Shown here: positions 42,001 through 54,100 of the stretch, piece after piece
Layout: each line of letters starts with the position of its first letter
Numbering within the stretch: position 1 is the stretch's first letter
Source: Lampris incognitus
Lineage: Eukaryota > Chordata > Actinopteri > Lampriformes > Lampridae
Direction of reading: 5' to 3'
Length of the DNA: 64,000 nucleotides
Assembly: GCF_029633865.1 (NCBI RefSeq)
Contig: NC_079212.1
Location: 87,594,986 to 87,658,985, forward strand
The notes under the pieces: generated by a model
The model's input: only the letters and a program-made list of their open reading frames with translations
Database searches by the model: none
What the model was told of the DNA's origin: nothing
Position numbers and translations under genes: made by a program

Positions 42001-44812
42001 GTCCTTCACCCCCCAACCAAAATATGCCATGACCTCACCTTCACTAGTATGTCATGTGTGTTACCATTCTCCTACACAGAGGGTTGGACGTTACGTTAGT
42101 CAAACACTTCTGCCTGAACAGGAAGTGAGAGGCATCACATGATCCTGCCATTCCAGCAGCGCTATTTTTCAAAGCAGAAGCAAAGTAGAGGAACTCGTAT
42201 CCAGTTCCAGACGGGAATCATATTTTTGATTTGAGATACTTCATTAATCCCCATGGGGAAATTATGCTCTGCATTTAACCCATCCTAGCTGTGTAGCTAG
42301 GAGCAGTGGGCAGCCGCCGTGCAGCGCCCGGGGACAAACTCCTCGTCTTGCTCTGCCTCGGTCAGGGGTACAGACAGGAGTATTAACCCTAACATGCATG
42401 CTTTCTGATGATGGGGGAAACCGGAGCACCCGGAGAAAACCTACCGCAGACATGGGGAGAACATGCAAACTCCACACAGAGGACAACCTGGGATGACCCC
42501 CAAAGTTGGACAACCCCAGGGTTCGAACCCAGGACCTTCTTGCTGTGAGGCGACAGCGTTAACCACTGGGACACCGTGCTGCCGGATATCAATAAACTTA
42601 ACAATTAACTTATCAATAAACGTCTCAAAACATATAAAGTATGTCTCATTTTTTTCCAAAAGTTGGGGGAAAAAAATAGTTGAACAATGATTCACTCATC
42701 CAATTCGTTTGATTTGCAGTATATATGCATATATGCAGTATCTCTGAAAAAACTGAAAACACCGATTTGAAAAAACAAGCAAGGGGACGACAAGTTCGAA
42801 AAGGACATAGTTTGTTCTTTTATGATATTACCCTGAAATAAAACTTAGAAATTCGAAGAGCCATTTCATTACATTTACACTCTTTGGCTTATTTTCTGCC
42901 TTTTTGCTGCCTGTTGCGCATTCTTTTCATCTCATCTCATCATCAGCCGCTTCTCCGGGGGTCGCGTCGCGGAGGCAGCAAGCTAAGTAGGGCACTCCAG
43001 ACGTCCCTCCTCCCAGCAACACCCTCCAGCTCCTCCTGGGGGATCCCAAGGCGTTCCCAGACCAAATTGGACATTTGGCACTCTTTTCATTTTGTTAAAT
43101 TGCCGTTTCTGTTTCCAATATTAATTTCCTGACAGCCAAGCTAATTTGCAGCATCTCTGCATTTTTGCAGCGGCATGGCGGCCCAGTGGTTAGCACTGTT
43201 GCCCCACAGCAAGAAGGTCCTGCGTTCGAACCCCAGGCCGTCCCAGGTCATTTCTGTGTGGAGTTTGCGTGTTCTCCCCATGTCTGCATGGGTTTCCTCT
43301 CACCATCAAAAAGACATGCATGTTAGGGTTAATACCCCTATGCCTGTGCCCCTGACCAAGGCAACTGGAAGAACTGGAGTTGGTCCCCGGGCGCTGCGGC
43401 TGCCCACTGCTCCTATACAATAGGATGGGTTACATGCAGAGAACACATTTCATTGTAACCTGTACAATGACCAAATAAAGTGGCTTTCTCTTTTCTGCCC
43501 CTCACAGTAAGCTAACACAGCTATCAATCAACATTCTCAATTAGTTCATGGATTATTTTTGGCCCTAACAAATCACTTAAATAATCTTCGACTGAGTGCT
43601 GCTTCCACTTTCTAGTCCTGTTTTTCGAAATTCACGCTTAACAAAAATTCAAATAAATGTTAAGTTTTATCAACTTGATAGGAGTCTGTGCTGCGAGGGC
43701 TGCCATGTTTTCAGGGCTTATCCCTGAAAACTCAACACGTAAAAGTGAGACGCAGCACGGAAATAATGTCTTCTACAAAAAAGACAAGCGTTTACTTTTT
43801 TGGTAATAGACTCATTAAACATCTTAATGTGTCACACATAGTTTTTATACTGTATGTTGAAGATATTTTTTTTCTTTTAAAGAGTTTGGACGCGGAGGTC
43901 AGTACTTGGGTTACATCAACCAGTCACTTGGTCTTTCAGTTGATGTGACCCAGAACTCTGCATAGGAGAGTGGTTTGTTCCAGCCATTTCCCATAATCCC
44001 ATTGCACAATAGTTTTGCTGAAGTGATGAGTGACAGATCAGTGAAAGACAAAATGTCCTTTTTGTTTGACTTTAACCGTACAGACTCAAGTAGCATGGCC
44101 ACCTATCGGATATGCATCCGATCTACGTCTCAACTACAACAGACTGCTGTCAAACTTGAGTCTGCAAATCATATCGCGCAAAGGGAAAATTCCAAGACAA
44201 AATATATACACTTGCCACAAAAATAATTTGCAAATATTGTTCACTATTTGCCTAAAGAAATGCACGTTTATCTTTTACGTATAGGAGCCAAGAGGATGTG
44301 TTCTTGAAATGGCTGGTGCAAATGGGTGTGGTGAAGAAATGCTACAGGGCTGTTTGCTTAAAAAAATGTCAAAGAAAAAAAAACCGAGGCTGGGAGTATG
44401 CCACTACTTACACACACAAAGATGTGGAGAAGTGTAAGGAAGCATGCGAATGAACTTATTACTGTCATGTATTACTGCCACGAGGGGTTAAGGACAGGAC
44501 GTTGTGTTGCTGTAAAGCCCCCTTGAGGCAAATGTGTAATTTGTGATTCTGGGCTATACAAATAAAACTGACTCGGCTGCGTGTACCTTTGTGGTGAGGG
44601 TGATGCAGGTTGAACAGCACAGACCTCTCCTTCTTCCAGATCTTCCTGTCATGTTCCAATTCACCCAGTACGTCAACGGGTTTGTCCGGGCCACTCGTTT
44701 GGCGCGACAAGAAATTCCTCTCGAACCAGGCCTCCCGCAGGAACACGTAGAGAGTGCAGATTCCCACCAGGAACCCGGCAAAGAAGGAAAACCTGGATCC
44801 CAGGGCCTTCAT
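39053..44812 (-). CDS. c1galt1: Core 1 beta-1,3-galactosyltransferase (T-synthase)
   Basis: Transfers galactose from UDP-Gal to GalNAc on serine/threonine, turning Tn antigen into core 1 in the Golgi; family members need the chaperone Cosmc. Coding exons 44587-44812, 40534-41198 and 39053-39391 join in frame to 409 residues. Residues 8-28 form the type II signal anchor. The catalytic region has [10 protein letters not shown], the metal-binding DDD at 171-173 ([10 protein letters not shown]), [35 protein letters not shown] and [13 protein letters not shown]. The C-terminus is longer than the human enzyme and lysine/glutamate-rich. The second intron appears to use a GC donor. Intron 1 holds two repeats. 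Teleosts have two paralogues; I cannot tell which this is. Confidence 0.95.
39625..39995 (-). repeat. tRNA-like SINE, family A (ATCC-tailed), c1galt1 intron 2
   Basis: The body carries a B-box-like GGGTTCGAGCCCC region, the AACATGTAAACTCCACACAG segment and a CCATCCATCC tail at its plus-strand left side. It is closely related to the copies near 50080, 58880 and 61970. Confidence 0.8.
42240..42590 (-). repeat. SINE, family A variant, c1galt1 intron 1
   Basis: It shares the family A head (GGTTCGAACCCAGGACCTTC region) but has a different tail containing TTCATTAATCCCCATGGGG. Confidence 0.75.
43172..43495 (+). repeat. SINE, family A variant, c1galt1 intron 1
   Basis: Plus-oriented partner of the 42240 copy. 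The head GGTTAGCACTGTTGCCCCAC is followed by GTTCGAACCCC and a tail ending in CAATGACCAAATAAAGTGGC. Confidence 0.75.
44500..44578 (-). repeat. Fragment of the dispersed repeat also at 6420
   Basis: The reverse complement of the CACAAATTACAC...TTTGCCTCAAGG core lies here, just 3' of the first coding exon of c1galt1. Confidence 0.6.
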
Positions 44813-45279
44813 GCTGGCCAGATGTGCCCACTTTCAGATCCTTAACTCAGCGAGTGCTGAGGAAGGACGAAAGGAGTCAGGACAGTTGTATTACAAAGGC
44901 CAGAGCCACCGTCTGGTTAGGGGTGGGTATCAAGTACCGATACCTTTAAGGTACCGGTGCCAACGTGGGCCGTACTTCCCACAGCAGGCGAAGCAATCGA
45001 CTCGACAGCGCTGATAAGCTGATTTGCTAGAGAAATGGTGAAGCCCGTGTCGAGCACTAACTGCAATACCTCAGAAGTGTTACGACCCCATTGCTCAGCA
45101 CGCTGTTATGCACATTACGCTGACGTCATCTTCTCGACTATAAAAACATCCTATTCATCAAATACGACGGTGTTCATATCTGGCAACTTCCCAGTAAGCC
45201 TGAAACAGAAAGGAAGCGCTGGCCAGCGTAATCGTCCAGCATCCGTATCGATGCCTAACTAGATGAAGCCTCCAGCCCG

Positions 45280-46045
45280 AGTGCCCGCTAGACCGTTACG
45301 GCAAAAGCGACAAGCAGGACCCGCTCCTTCCTCCCATCACGACCGGCGGTGGGTGGCTTACCTACCAGACTGGACGGGGCTTCCTCCCGGACACATGTCA
45401 TCCACCTGCTACTCCATCGTCAGGGCAAACCCTCGGCGGAGGACAGGTTGAAGCGGAGTCCGCCTCGACGACGCTGAGACGTCAGCCCAACTCTCAGCAA
45501 CGACGAGTCGCTCTCGCTCAACACCCCCCACTTATCGCGACGAGACCCCCCTCTATCGCGACGAGACCGCCCTGTAAACCCGACCGGGTCGGTCCCAGCG
45601 CGTCGCGAGAAGCACGGCGGGGAGGAAAACGCGGCTAACGGCCCTGTCGGCGCGACCTCCGCGGCTTCACTTCACGGCTCCTCCACTCGGCGATCCGCCT
45701 CTCTCAAGTTGGCGGTTACTTGGCAACGAGCCGGAACGTAATGGCGTTAAGGTCGGCGAGCCGCCGCCCCGGAGACGCGCCTTCCGGCTAGTGACACGCC
45801 CGAGACTCGGCGGGCGGGCGGGCGGGCGTGGGGGGGGGGCTGGGAGTTAAAACACAGGGATAACTGGAAGTTCGTCGCACGGCTGAACCGCCCGAGTCGT
45901 CTTCCCCGGAAGCCCGTCGAGTATTTCACAGCCGGGTTCCGGCCCGCGAGCCAGCCGAGCGACGGCGACTTCCGCATCGCGCTTTCCAAAATAAAAGCTC
46001 TGCTCGTTCGCCGCTACTTCCGCTCTTGAGAACACCGCGTCGTCA
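45280..46045 (-). promoter_or_regulatory. CpG island, probable c1galt1 promoter region
   Basis: Dense CpG, GGGCGGGCGGGCGGG tracts (about 45808) and CTTCCG ETS-type sites near 45968 and 46016. There is no TATA box. It lies about 0.5-1.2 kb upstream of the c1galt1 start codon, so a non-coding first exon may begin here. An opposite-strand start is also possible. Confidence 0.55.
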
Positions 46046-47751
46046 GACGTAATTGCATCGACAAGGGATTGGGGAAAAATAAATTATTCAGACAAATGCT
46101 GTGGCATTTTTTTCTTCATTTCTAATTCACAAGGAGTAAGCATACAAAGACCAATATTTACAAGGCAGTTCAATATGACTCGATATGAGGCCGGTGTTCT
46201 TGTCCAGAGGATGTAGCTCCAGTGAAGCACGCTGTATAAACATGACAACAACGCTCACGTGTCTGTTTTTGACGTGGACGTGTCACAGTTGGCCAAAGGT
46301 CGCCTATTCAGACAGCCGACGTCCATCACAACTCTGCAGAGGACAAACTTGCAACGGGACGTGAACGCGGAGGGAAGCCCGTTAGTGTTTGTCTCGGCCA
46401 CTCCAAAGGTTTAGCAGAAGGGGGGGGGGGGGTTCTGAAGAAAACGGGTGCATTCTTAAACTCAGTGGCAGCCAGGAGCAGTGAGGGTTGAGGAGATCCC
46501 GTTTAACATACAGTGCGAAGGGCAAGTCAGGTGTCACGCCCTCCGATTCTCAAGCTCTCTGAATATCTTCATTATCGTAATTATTATTGCGTTCATTAGT
46601 CTAAGCTGGAGGGGCTGGCAGGTTCGAACAATAGCTGGGCCCTACTGTTCTGCATGAGATCGTGACGTAACAGCTCATTTAAAATCAAGCCTCCTGGATT
46701 TCCGTTAATGTACAACATATCAACTCGGGAACATAGTCAAGCGGGTATTTACACGTCGTTATCTAAAGAACTAGTGATTATTCACAAATTATACAAATTC
46801 AGCCCCTGCAGTACGCCTCCGAAGAATCCCTGGGGAGGAAAAACAAAATCGTTGCGGATTCACCGTTCGGCAGACCGGTTGATTGACGGGCGTTCGCTGC
46901 GTCTCGTGCACCCACGTGACTCCAGCATGGCGGAAGCAGCCGACTCGTCGGATGCGGAACAGTACTGCTCAGAAGTCACCCCCCCCCCCGTTTCAGGGCA
47001 CATGGCATTAAACCCAAATGGTGTAATATTCTAAAAGAAGAATGTTTAAAAAGACGTCTTCCCAAAACTTTAAAGTGCTTTAGTATCAGGTGTAAAATGA
47101 CTACGGTCTACACTTGTGTTCACCGATTATCTTCATCGCCAAACGCAACGCGACAAAACGAGAAAGCTGAAGTGTGAAACCCTCCTTTCGGCAGCTCGCC
47201 CCGTTTCTCCCGACCTCCGCTACGCGTCCCGGACGGGGGGGGGGCAGCAAACACAACACCTTGTGCAAACACTCACACAGCTGTTAAGCCACGGAGCCCT
47301 TTCCACGTGTTGGGCGACGGGTACGGAGGTGAGCCACTTCCGGGAACGGCGCCAGAAAGGACGAACGCGGGTCATGTGACTAAATACACAGCGTGCTGCT
47401 CGCAAATCCCTGGCTCGTGCAGATTCTGTCACACTTACTAAAGGACTTCTGAACAGGTACATTATGCACACACGTATTGTACACCAAGCGGCTGTCTTGC
47501 TACACAAACCTTGGCTCCCATTATGGAGGGGGGGGGGCGCGACTTTACTCAACTGAACTTCTCTGACTGAAGCATGGGGGGTTCATCTGGCAACATACAA
47601 CGTAGGCCTACCGAGGACAGGACACATCTTGTGAATGTGGAAGCGGGTGGTGTTGACGGGCCGGGGAGCGGCAGGAGGCTGCTCCCCGGCAGGCAAGTCT
47701 CCATAGGAGTCTGGTGGTTCACTGTCGCAAGGAGTGATGGACGTTAAGTGC
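46046..47751. other. Between os9 and the CpG island: probable os9 3' UTR plus unassigned sequence
   Basis: No recognised ORF. A plus-strand start in a CpG-rich setting (ATGGCGGAAGCAGCC at 46927) opens only 35 codons, with no clear donor. G/C homopolymers occur at 46420, 46980, 47235 and 47527. The part next to 47752 is likely os9 3' UTR. Confidence 0.4.
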
Positions 47752-47987
47752 TCAGATGTCCACGTCATCCGAGTCAGAGGCGCTGGAGGACTGGGACTCC
47801 TCCTGCGACTGTCCCCAGACGAATTTATAGTTATTTTCCAGTTCCTGTTGTCGCTTTTGCTCCTTGAACACCTCCTCTGTGCCTCCAGTCTGAGGAGTGA
47901 GAGAAAACAACAGTGAGCTAGCTTATCATCATTTGCATTTACTCCCCCGCGTCAAAAGACTACCATCCTGAAGATTTACATGCAGAC

Positions 47988-48031
<44 letters not shown>

Positions 48032-48155
48032 TACTAATCAGACCCGTTAGCCCCTAGCTAACAGGTCTGACCCTTTAGCCGAGAGGTTAGTGATGTCGCC
48101 TTGTGGTGCAGTACACCCCGTGTCGAATCCCGCACCGGGCAAGAAAATAACCGGT

Positions 48156-48191
<36 letters not shown>

Positions 48192-51100
48192 ATTTATCTC
48201 CCATTTTCTCCCCAATTGTACTTGGCCAGTTACCCCACTCTTCCGAGCCGTCCCGGTCTCCGCTCCACCCCTCTGCTGATTCCGGGAGGGCTGCAGACTA
48301 CCACATGCCTCCTCCCATACATGTGGAGTCACCAGCCGCTTCTTTTCCCCTGACAGTGAGGAGTTTCACCAGGGGGACGTAGCGCGTGGAAGGATCACGC
48401 TGTTCCCCCCCAGTTCCCCCTCCCCCCTGAACAGGCGCCCCGACCGACCCGAGGAGGCGCTAGTGCGGCGACCAGGACACATACCCACATCCGGCTTCCC
48501 ACCCGCAGACACGGCCAATTGTGTTTGTAGAGACGCCTGACCAAGCCGGAGGTAACACGGGGATTCGAAACGGCGACCCCCCTATTGGTAGGAGACGGAA
48601 CAGACCGCCAGGCCACCCGGACGCTCCACGTGGAGCGTTTTCTTTACCTGCTACACTGACTGTATTGCATGTGGTTGCATCCAAGCTGTGTTTTCTACTC
48701 CACTTCTGTGTCAACAGGTAAAAACTACACAGAACTGTGTAAAAAACAAACACAATTTGTTTAAAAATGATTTAAACAGGAGCGTCCGGGTAGCGTAGCG
48801 GTCTAGTACGTTGCCTACCAACACGGGGACCACCGGTTCAAATCCCCGTGTTACCTCCGGCTTGGTCGGGCGTCCCTACAGACACAAGTGTCCATGTCTG
48901 AGCCGGATGTGGGTGTGTGTCCTGGTCGCTGCACTAGCGCCTCCTCTGGTCGGTCGGGGCGCCTGTTCAGGGGGAGGGGGAACTGGGGGGGACAGCGTGA
49001 TCCTCCCACGCGCTACGTCCCCCTGGTGAAACTCCTCACTGTCAGGTGAAAAGAAGCGGCTGGCGACTCCACATTTATTAGAGGAGGCATGTGGTAGTCT
49101 GCAGCCCTCGCCGGATCAGCAGAGCGAGTGGAGCAGCGACCGGGACGGCTCGGAAGAGTGGGGTAACTGGCCGGGTACAACTGGGGAGAAAAGGGGGGGA
49201 AAAAAATCAAAAAATTTTAATAAATACGGTCCGCGGTGGCGTAGCGGTCTAAGCATCGGCTTGGTGTCGATGCAGTTGCCCACTGGGGACTGGGGTTCGC
49301 GCCCCGGTCTCGTCAGATCCGACTATGGCCGGACTCGATGAAGCAGCAATCATTGGCAACGCTGTCTTCGGGAGGGGGCGGAGTCGGCTTGTGTTCGTCA
49401 TGTGAATGCGTCTGTGTGTGTCGGAAAAACAGTGGTTCGGCTTGGATTCGCCTAGTCATGAAAGTGGGGAGGCGGTCTCCTTCGAGACTGCCGGCCGGAG
49501 AGATGCAGTTGGCGAACGCATGCAATACGAGGGTGGGTGTTTGAATTAAAATAGGGATCAATTGGCCACTAAATTGGGAGAAAAAAGGGAAAAATCATTA
49601 ATAAATTTATAAAAAATACTTCATCATACCAGCAGCAACGCGTCACAGCAGCGCAACCTTGTGGATTTTGTTTCCATCGCACATTCAAATAAACCAGTCA
49701 CATCACAGTGTATCCATGACGCTGTAGTCAAAACCATCTGCTCATTAGTCCATCTGCTCATTAGTCCCGTACCAGTTAATACAGCCTACCCTCTAAACCC
49801 TGCACAGCCAACTGCTTTCACCTGGCAAAACTCAACATCCCTGCAGAAATCTCCTCAGAAACACGGCTGACACCCAACCACACCCAACACAGACGCAGTT
49901 GGTGTAGCGGCCACATAAAACCCTGCTCCGCCCCGCCTACGTGATGTGATGCATCCACGCCTGGTACCAAGGACAGCATATCATCTCAGCTGTAGGTTGT
50001 ACCGCAACCCACTGAAGCTGTTACAGCTCACATGTAAGTGAAATGTGCAGCAGTGCCATGTTTGTTCATTCATCCATCATCCGTCCATCCATCATCCATC
50101 CATCCATCCTCCATCCATCCATCCATCCATCCATCCATCATCCAACCACTTATCCTGCTCTCAGGGTGGCGGGGATGCTGCAGCCTATCCCAGCAGTCAT
50201 TGGGCGGAGGGCAGGGAGACACCCTGGACAGGCAGCCAGGCCACACCTGACCTACATGTCTTTGGACTGTGGGAGGAAACCCACGCAGACACGGGGAGAA
50301 CATGCAAACTCCATACAGAGGACGACCCGGGACGACCCCCAAGGTTGGACTACCCCGGGGCTCGAACCCAGGACCTTCCTTCCTGCTGTGAGGCGACCGC
50401 GCCTAAAGGTTGATGTTAACTTCCTCTGTAATGCATGCCGACTTGTTTTCTGTTCCTGTTGTTCTTGTGCGACTAATAATCTGCCCTACACATCTTTCTT
50501 TATGCGACCCCTCGCAGTGCCCTGAGCCACTGTACTAGTTAGATCTCAGCAATGTCTTGTTCCCCGATCCCCGACGTTTTACTCAGTAGCTCAAGAGCCC
50601 AGTATTTATTCAAGGTCAGCAACACCATCCTGCACGCCTGTACTAACATCTGAAGTGTACTGCTTGGTGAGCAGTGCTTCTGCCAACGGGGTTTTACACA
50701 AAACTGATCTATTTTACACCACGACATCTGCCCACATATTCCCCACCCCACTGTACCCACAATATACGCATACAATATACATATATATATATAATGCACC
50801 CACAAAATACATATATATATATACCCACAATATACACATGTATATATCATACCCACAATATACATATATAATATACCCACAATATACATATATAATGTAC
50901 CCACAATATACATATGTGATATACACACAATATACATATGTATATATAATATACCCACAATATACACATGTATATATAACATACCCACGATATACATGTG
51001 TATAATATACCCACGATATACACATGTATATATAACATACCCACAATATACATATGTGTATAATATACCCACAATATACATGTATATATAACATACCCAC

Positions 51101-54100
51101 AATATACACATGCATATATAATATACCCACAATATACACATGTATATATAACATACCCACACAGAGCATGGTAGAAGCACTCATCAGTTTCCTCATGGCA
51201 TTTCCCTCATTTGATTATCCTCTCTTACACACATGCACTGATGCATAAATGTGACCCCCCACACACACACACACCCACAGGAAGATAGCAGCCACCATAA
51301 ACTTTTCAGAACAACGTATGGAATGCTACAGAGTTTTCGGTGTGCAGTAGCGGTTGTGTAAGGTCCTGTGTTGTGTCACCACACAACCATGTAAAAGCCG
51401 CTAATTCGACGAGGTGAACTGGTTTCATTTACCCTGCTGGTTCCGTCTCGTCTCTACACAAGTGACTCACACTGACCATGAAAGAAGGTTGCTGCTACAT
51501 AATGGTGTGCAACAACCACGACCTGTGGACCATTGGGTGTTCGGGGGCATTACACCCAATGTGTAACCTCTCCAAATACCCAATGGGTAACCTGTCCAAA
51601 CACCCAATGGGTAACCTGTCCAAACACCCAATGTGTAACCTGTCCAAACGGAGCGAGAAATGAAAACGTTGCAAGCGTGTGTAACTTGGGTCAGTGCAGA
51701 CAGCCCCGGCCATACAAGCTGTTTTCTACTTCACTTCTGCATCAACGGGTAAAAATGACATAGAACTGTGTAAAAACTAAGTACATCCATCCATCCGTCC
51801 ATCCATCATCCATCCAGCCATTATCCAAACCGCCACACAGACGATGACCCAGAACAACCCTCAAGGTCGGACTACACCGAGGCTCGAACCCAGGACCTTC
51901 CTGCTGTGAGGCGAGCGCGCTAACCACTGCGCCACCGTGCTGGCGCTTCACACAGCAACAGCACCGTGTTGTGTGTTTAATGTGCTGCAGTCAGACAGTG
52001 AGGAACATCTGGTGAAAACAGAACATGTTTTCTAAGTCGTGTTAGAACTGTAATGGTATTATTAAGTACTCTTCTCTGTACTCAGTATTGGCAAGTACCC
52101 AAATGTAAGTGCTAGGAGGGAAAAAAGCGGTACCGGTGGATCCCTACTTGCTCTCAGGGCAGGTTTATTTCCTGCTGAATTCAAGTGTGGCCTTGCAATG
52201 GGGAAGAAATTCCTAGTTTCATATTACCGTATTAACTGGCTGGCTAGACTACAGGCCCGCTGTGTGCATTTAACTCATAACACACTTTTGCTGTTCGATA
52301 AAGTGGGTGTAACGCAATGGGTAAAGCAAAGCACTAAAGCACCACCTGTACAGCACAGTGTAGCTTATCTTTCACACATCACCTCAACTTAAGGTACACA
52401 AGCTGAAAAACACTGGCCGATGCTCTTTTCTATGGAGAGTCGCTCATTTTTCACCTAAAACTCATTGGAAAAAAGGGGCGTCCGGGTGGCATGGCGGTCT
52501 ATTCCGTTGCCTACCAACCCAGGGATCACTGGTTCGAATCCCCGTGTTACCTCCGGCTTGGTCGGGCGTCCCTACAAACACAATTGGCCGTGTCTGCGGG
52601 TGGGAAGCCAGATGTGGGTGTGTGTCCTGGTCGCCGCACTAGCGCCTCTTCTGGTCAGTCGGGGCGCCTGATCCTTCCACACGCTACATCCCCCTGGTGA
52701 AACTCCTCACTGTCCGGTGAAAAGAAGCAGCTGGCGACGCCACATGTACCGCAGGAGGCATGTGGTAGTCTGCAGCCCTCCCCAGATCGGCAGAAGGGGG
52801 TGGAGCAGCGACCGGGACGGCTCGGTGGAGCGGGGTAATCAGCTGGATACAATTGGGGAGAAAAAGGGGGAAAAAATTCCCAAAAAAAAAAAATCTCATT
52901 GGAAAAAACAGAATTGGAGTGTAAGAAAACACAACCGGCTCACAGGACTGTGGTGGATTCGAGAGCCATGCGGCCCTGATGTGAGCAGCAGTACTGATTT
53001 ACACGAGAGTGCGGAACGTCCTGGCTGCAGGCCGGCAGCGCAGCGTTTCGGGCGGCTGGTGTGACATAGTCCTCACAAGCCAGGTCACGAGGTTCTCCAC
53101 ATCTTACACAATACTGACCGCTCCCGTCTACTGCGCAGATCTACCTGGGGTCACATGACAATCACACACCAGCGATTTTGACAAAGCTCCCTTTCCCCCA
53201 TCCACACAACACCACAAAACATCAGACAACACCACAAAACAAGCGTTTTCTAATTCATCCACTTCTCAGAGCGTTTTCTAAAAGATAACATTTCAGGTCA
53301 TTGGAAACACCAGCGAGCGTGGACGGGAGGCCAAAACAGAGAAAAAGATGTTTTCAAATTTATCCGTTTACTGTGGACACAACTAGTTTGAGTCCGAATT
53401 TGAGCCCAAGGATTGAACACAAGATTGTCATTCTTGCGTTCAAGCCCAGTGATTTATTGGCATTCGAAGGCACCATGATCGATATCTATTCCACACCGAT
53501 GCTTTATTTGTATATTTGTTTACCATCATAACAGCTGTTCTTCTATTCAGCCTCATATTCCGCTTCTGCTGTGGGAAGATGGCGGCGCGAATTCATGTGT
53601 GTGGCGGTCTCACCCAGTACCGTCCATGCAGTGTCTTTGTCCACGTCTAAGTTTGTCTTGGTTTGATGGCTGGCAGAGCTGGCGCTGGATCGGCTGGGAG
53701 AGCTTGGTCTCCTGTATCCTGTGGGCCCAGGGACCACGGCTCTGCCTGGAGCTGTGCCCGAAGAGGTAACACTGAGGGCGGGCTGACAGGATGCAGAAGC
53801 AGGGCAGGCTAAGCTAACTGCTAGCCCATGCAGACCGGCAGGTCCCCTAACAGCGTGGGCGGTGTGGCGGCGGTCTCGCCTAGCCTTGACTGTGTTTTTA
53901 GTGTTGTCATGTGGAGGTGTGTCGAAGGTGTCTGGCTGGGAGAGCTGGTGCTGGATCGGCTGAGGGAGCCTGGTCTGCTGCGTCCTGTGAGCCCAAGGAC
54001 CATGGCCCTGACCGGAGCTGCACCCTAAGAGGAAACACCGACGGCGGTCTGACAGGACGCAGAAGCGGGGCAGGCTAAGCTAACTGCTAGCCCATGTAGA

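Noticed and set aside
42262-43423. Several 60-90-residue ORFs in c1galt1 intron 1
   Set aside because: All fall inside family A SINE copies.
45263-46035. Short ORFs in the CpG island
   Set aside because: High GC content lengthens random frames; no domain, splice or conservation signal.
46927-47034. ATG in a CpG-rich setting that could be a first coding exon
   Set aside because: Only 35 codons to a stop and no convincing donor site; kept only as a remark on the intergenic stretch.
50539-51248. Tyrosine-rich ORFs on both strands
   Set aside because: They are translations of the ACCCACAATATACA minisatellite.
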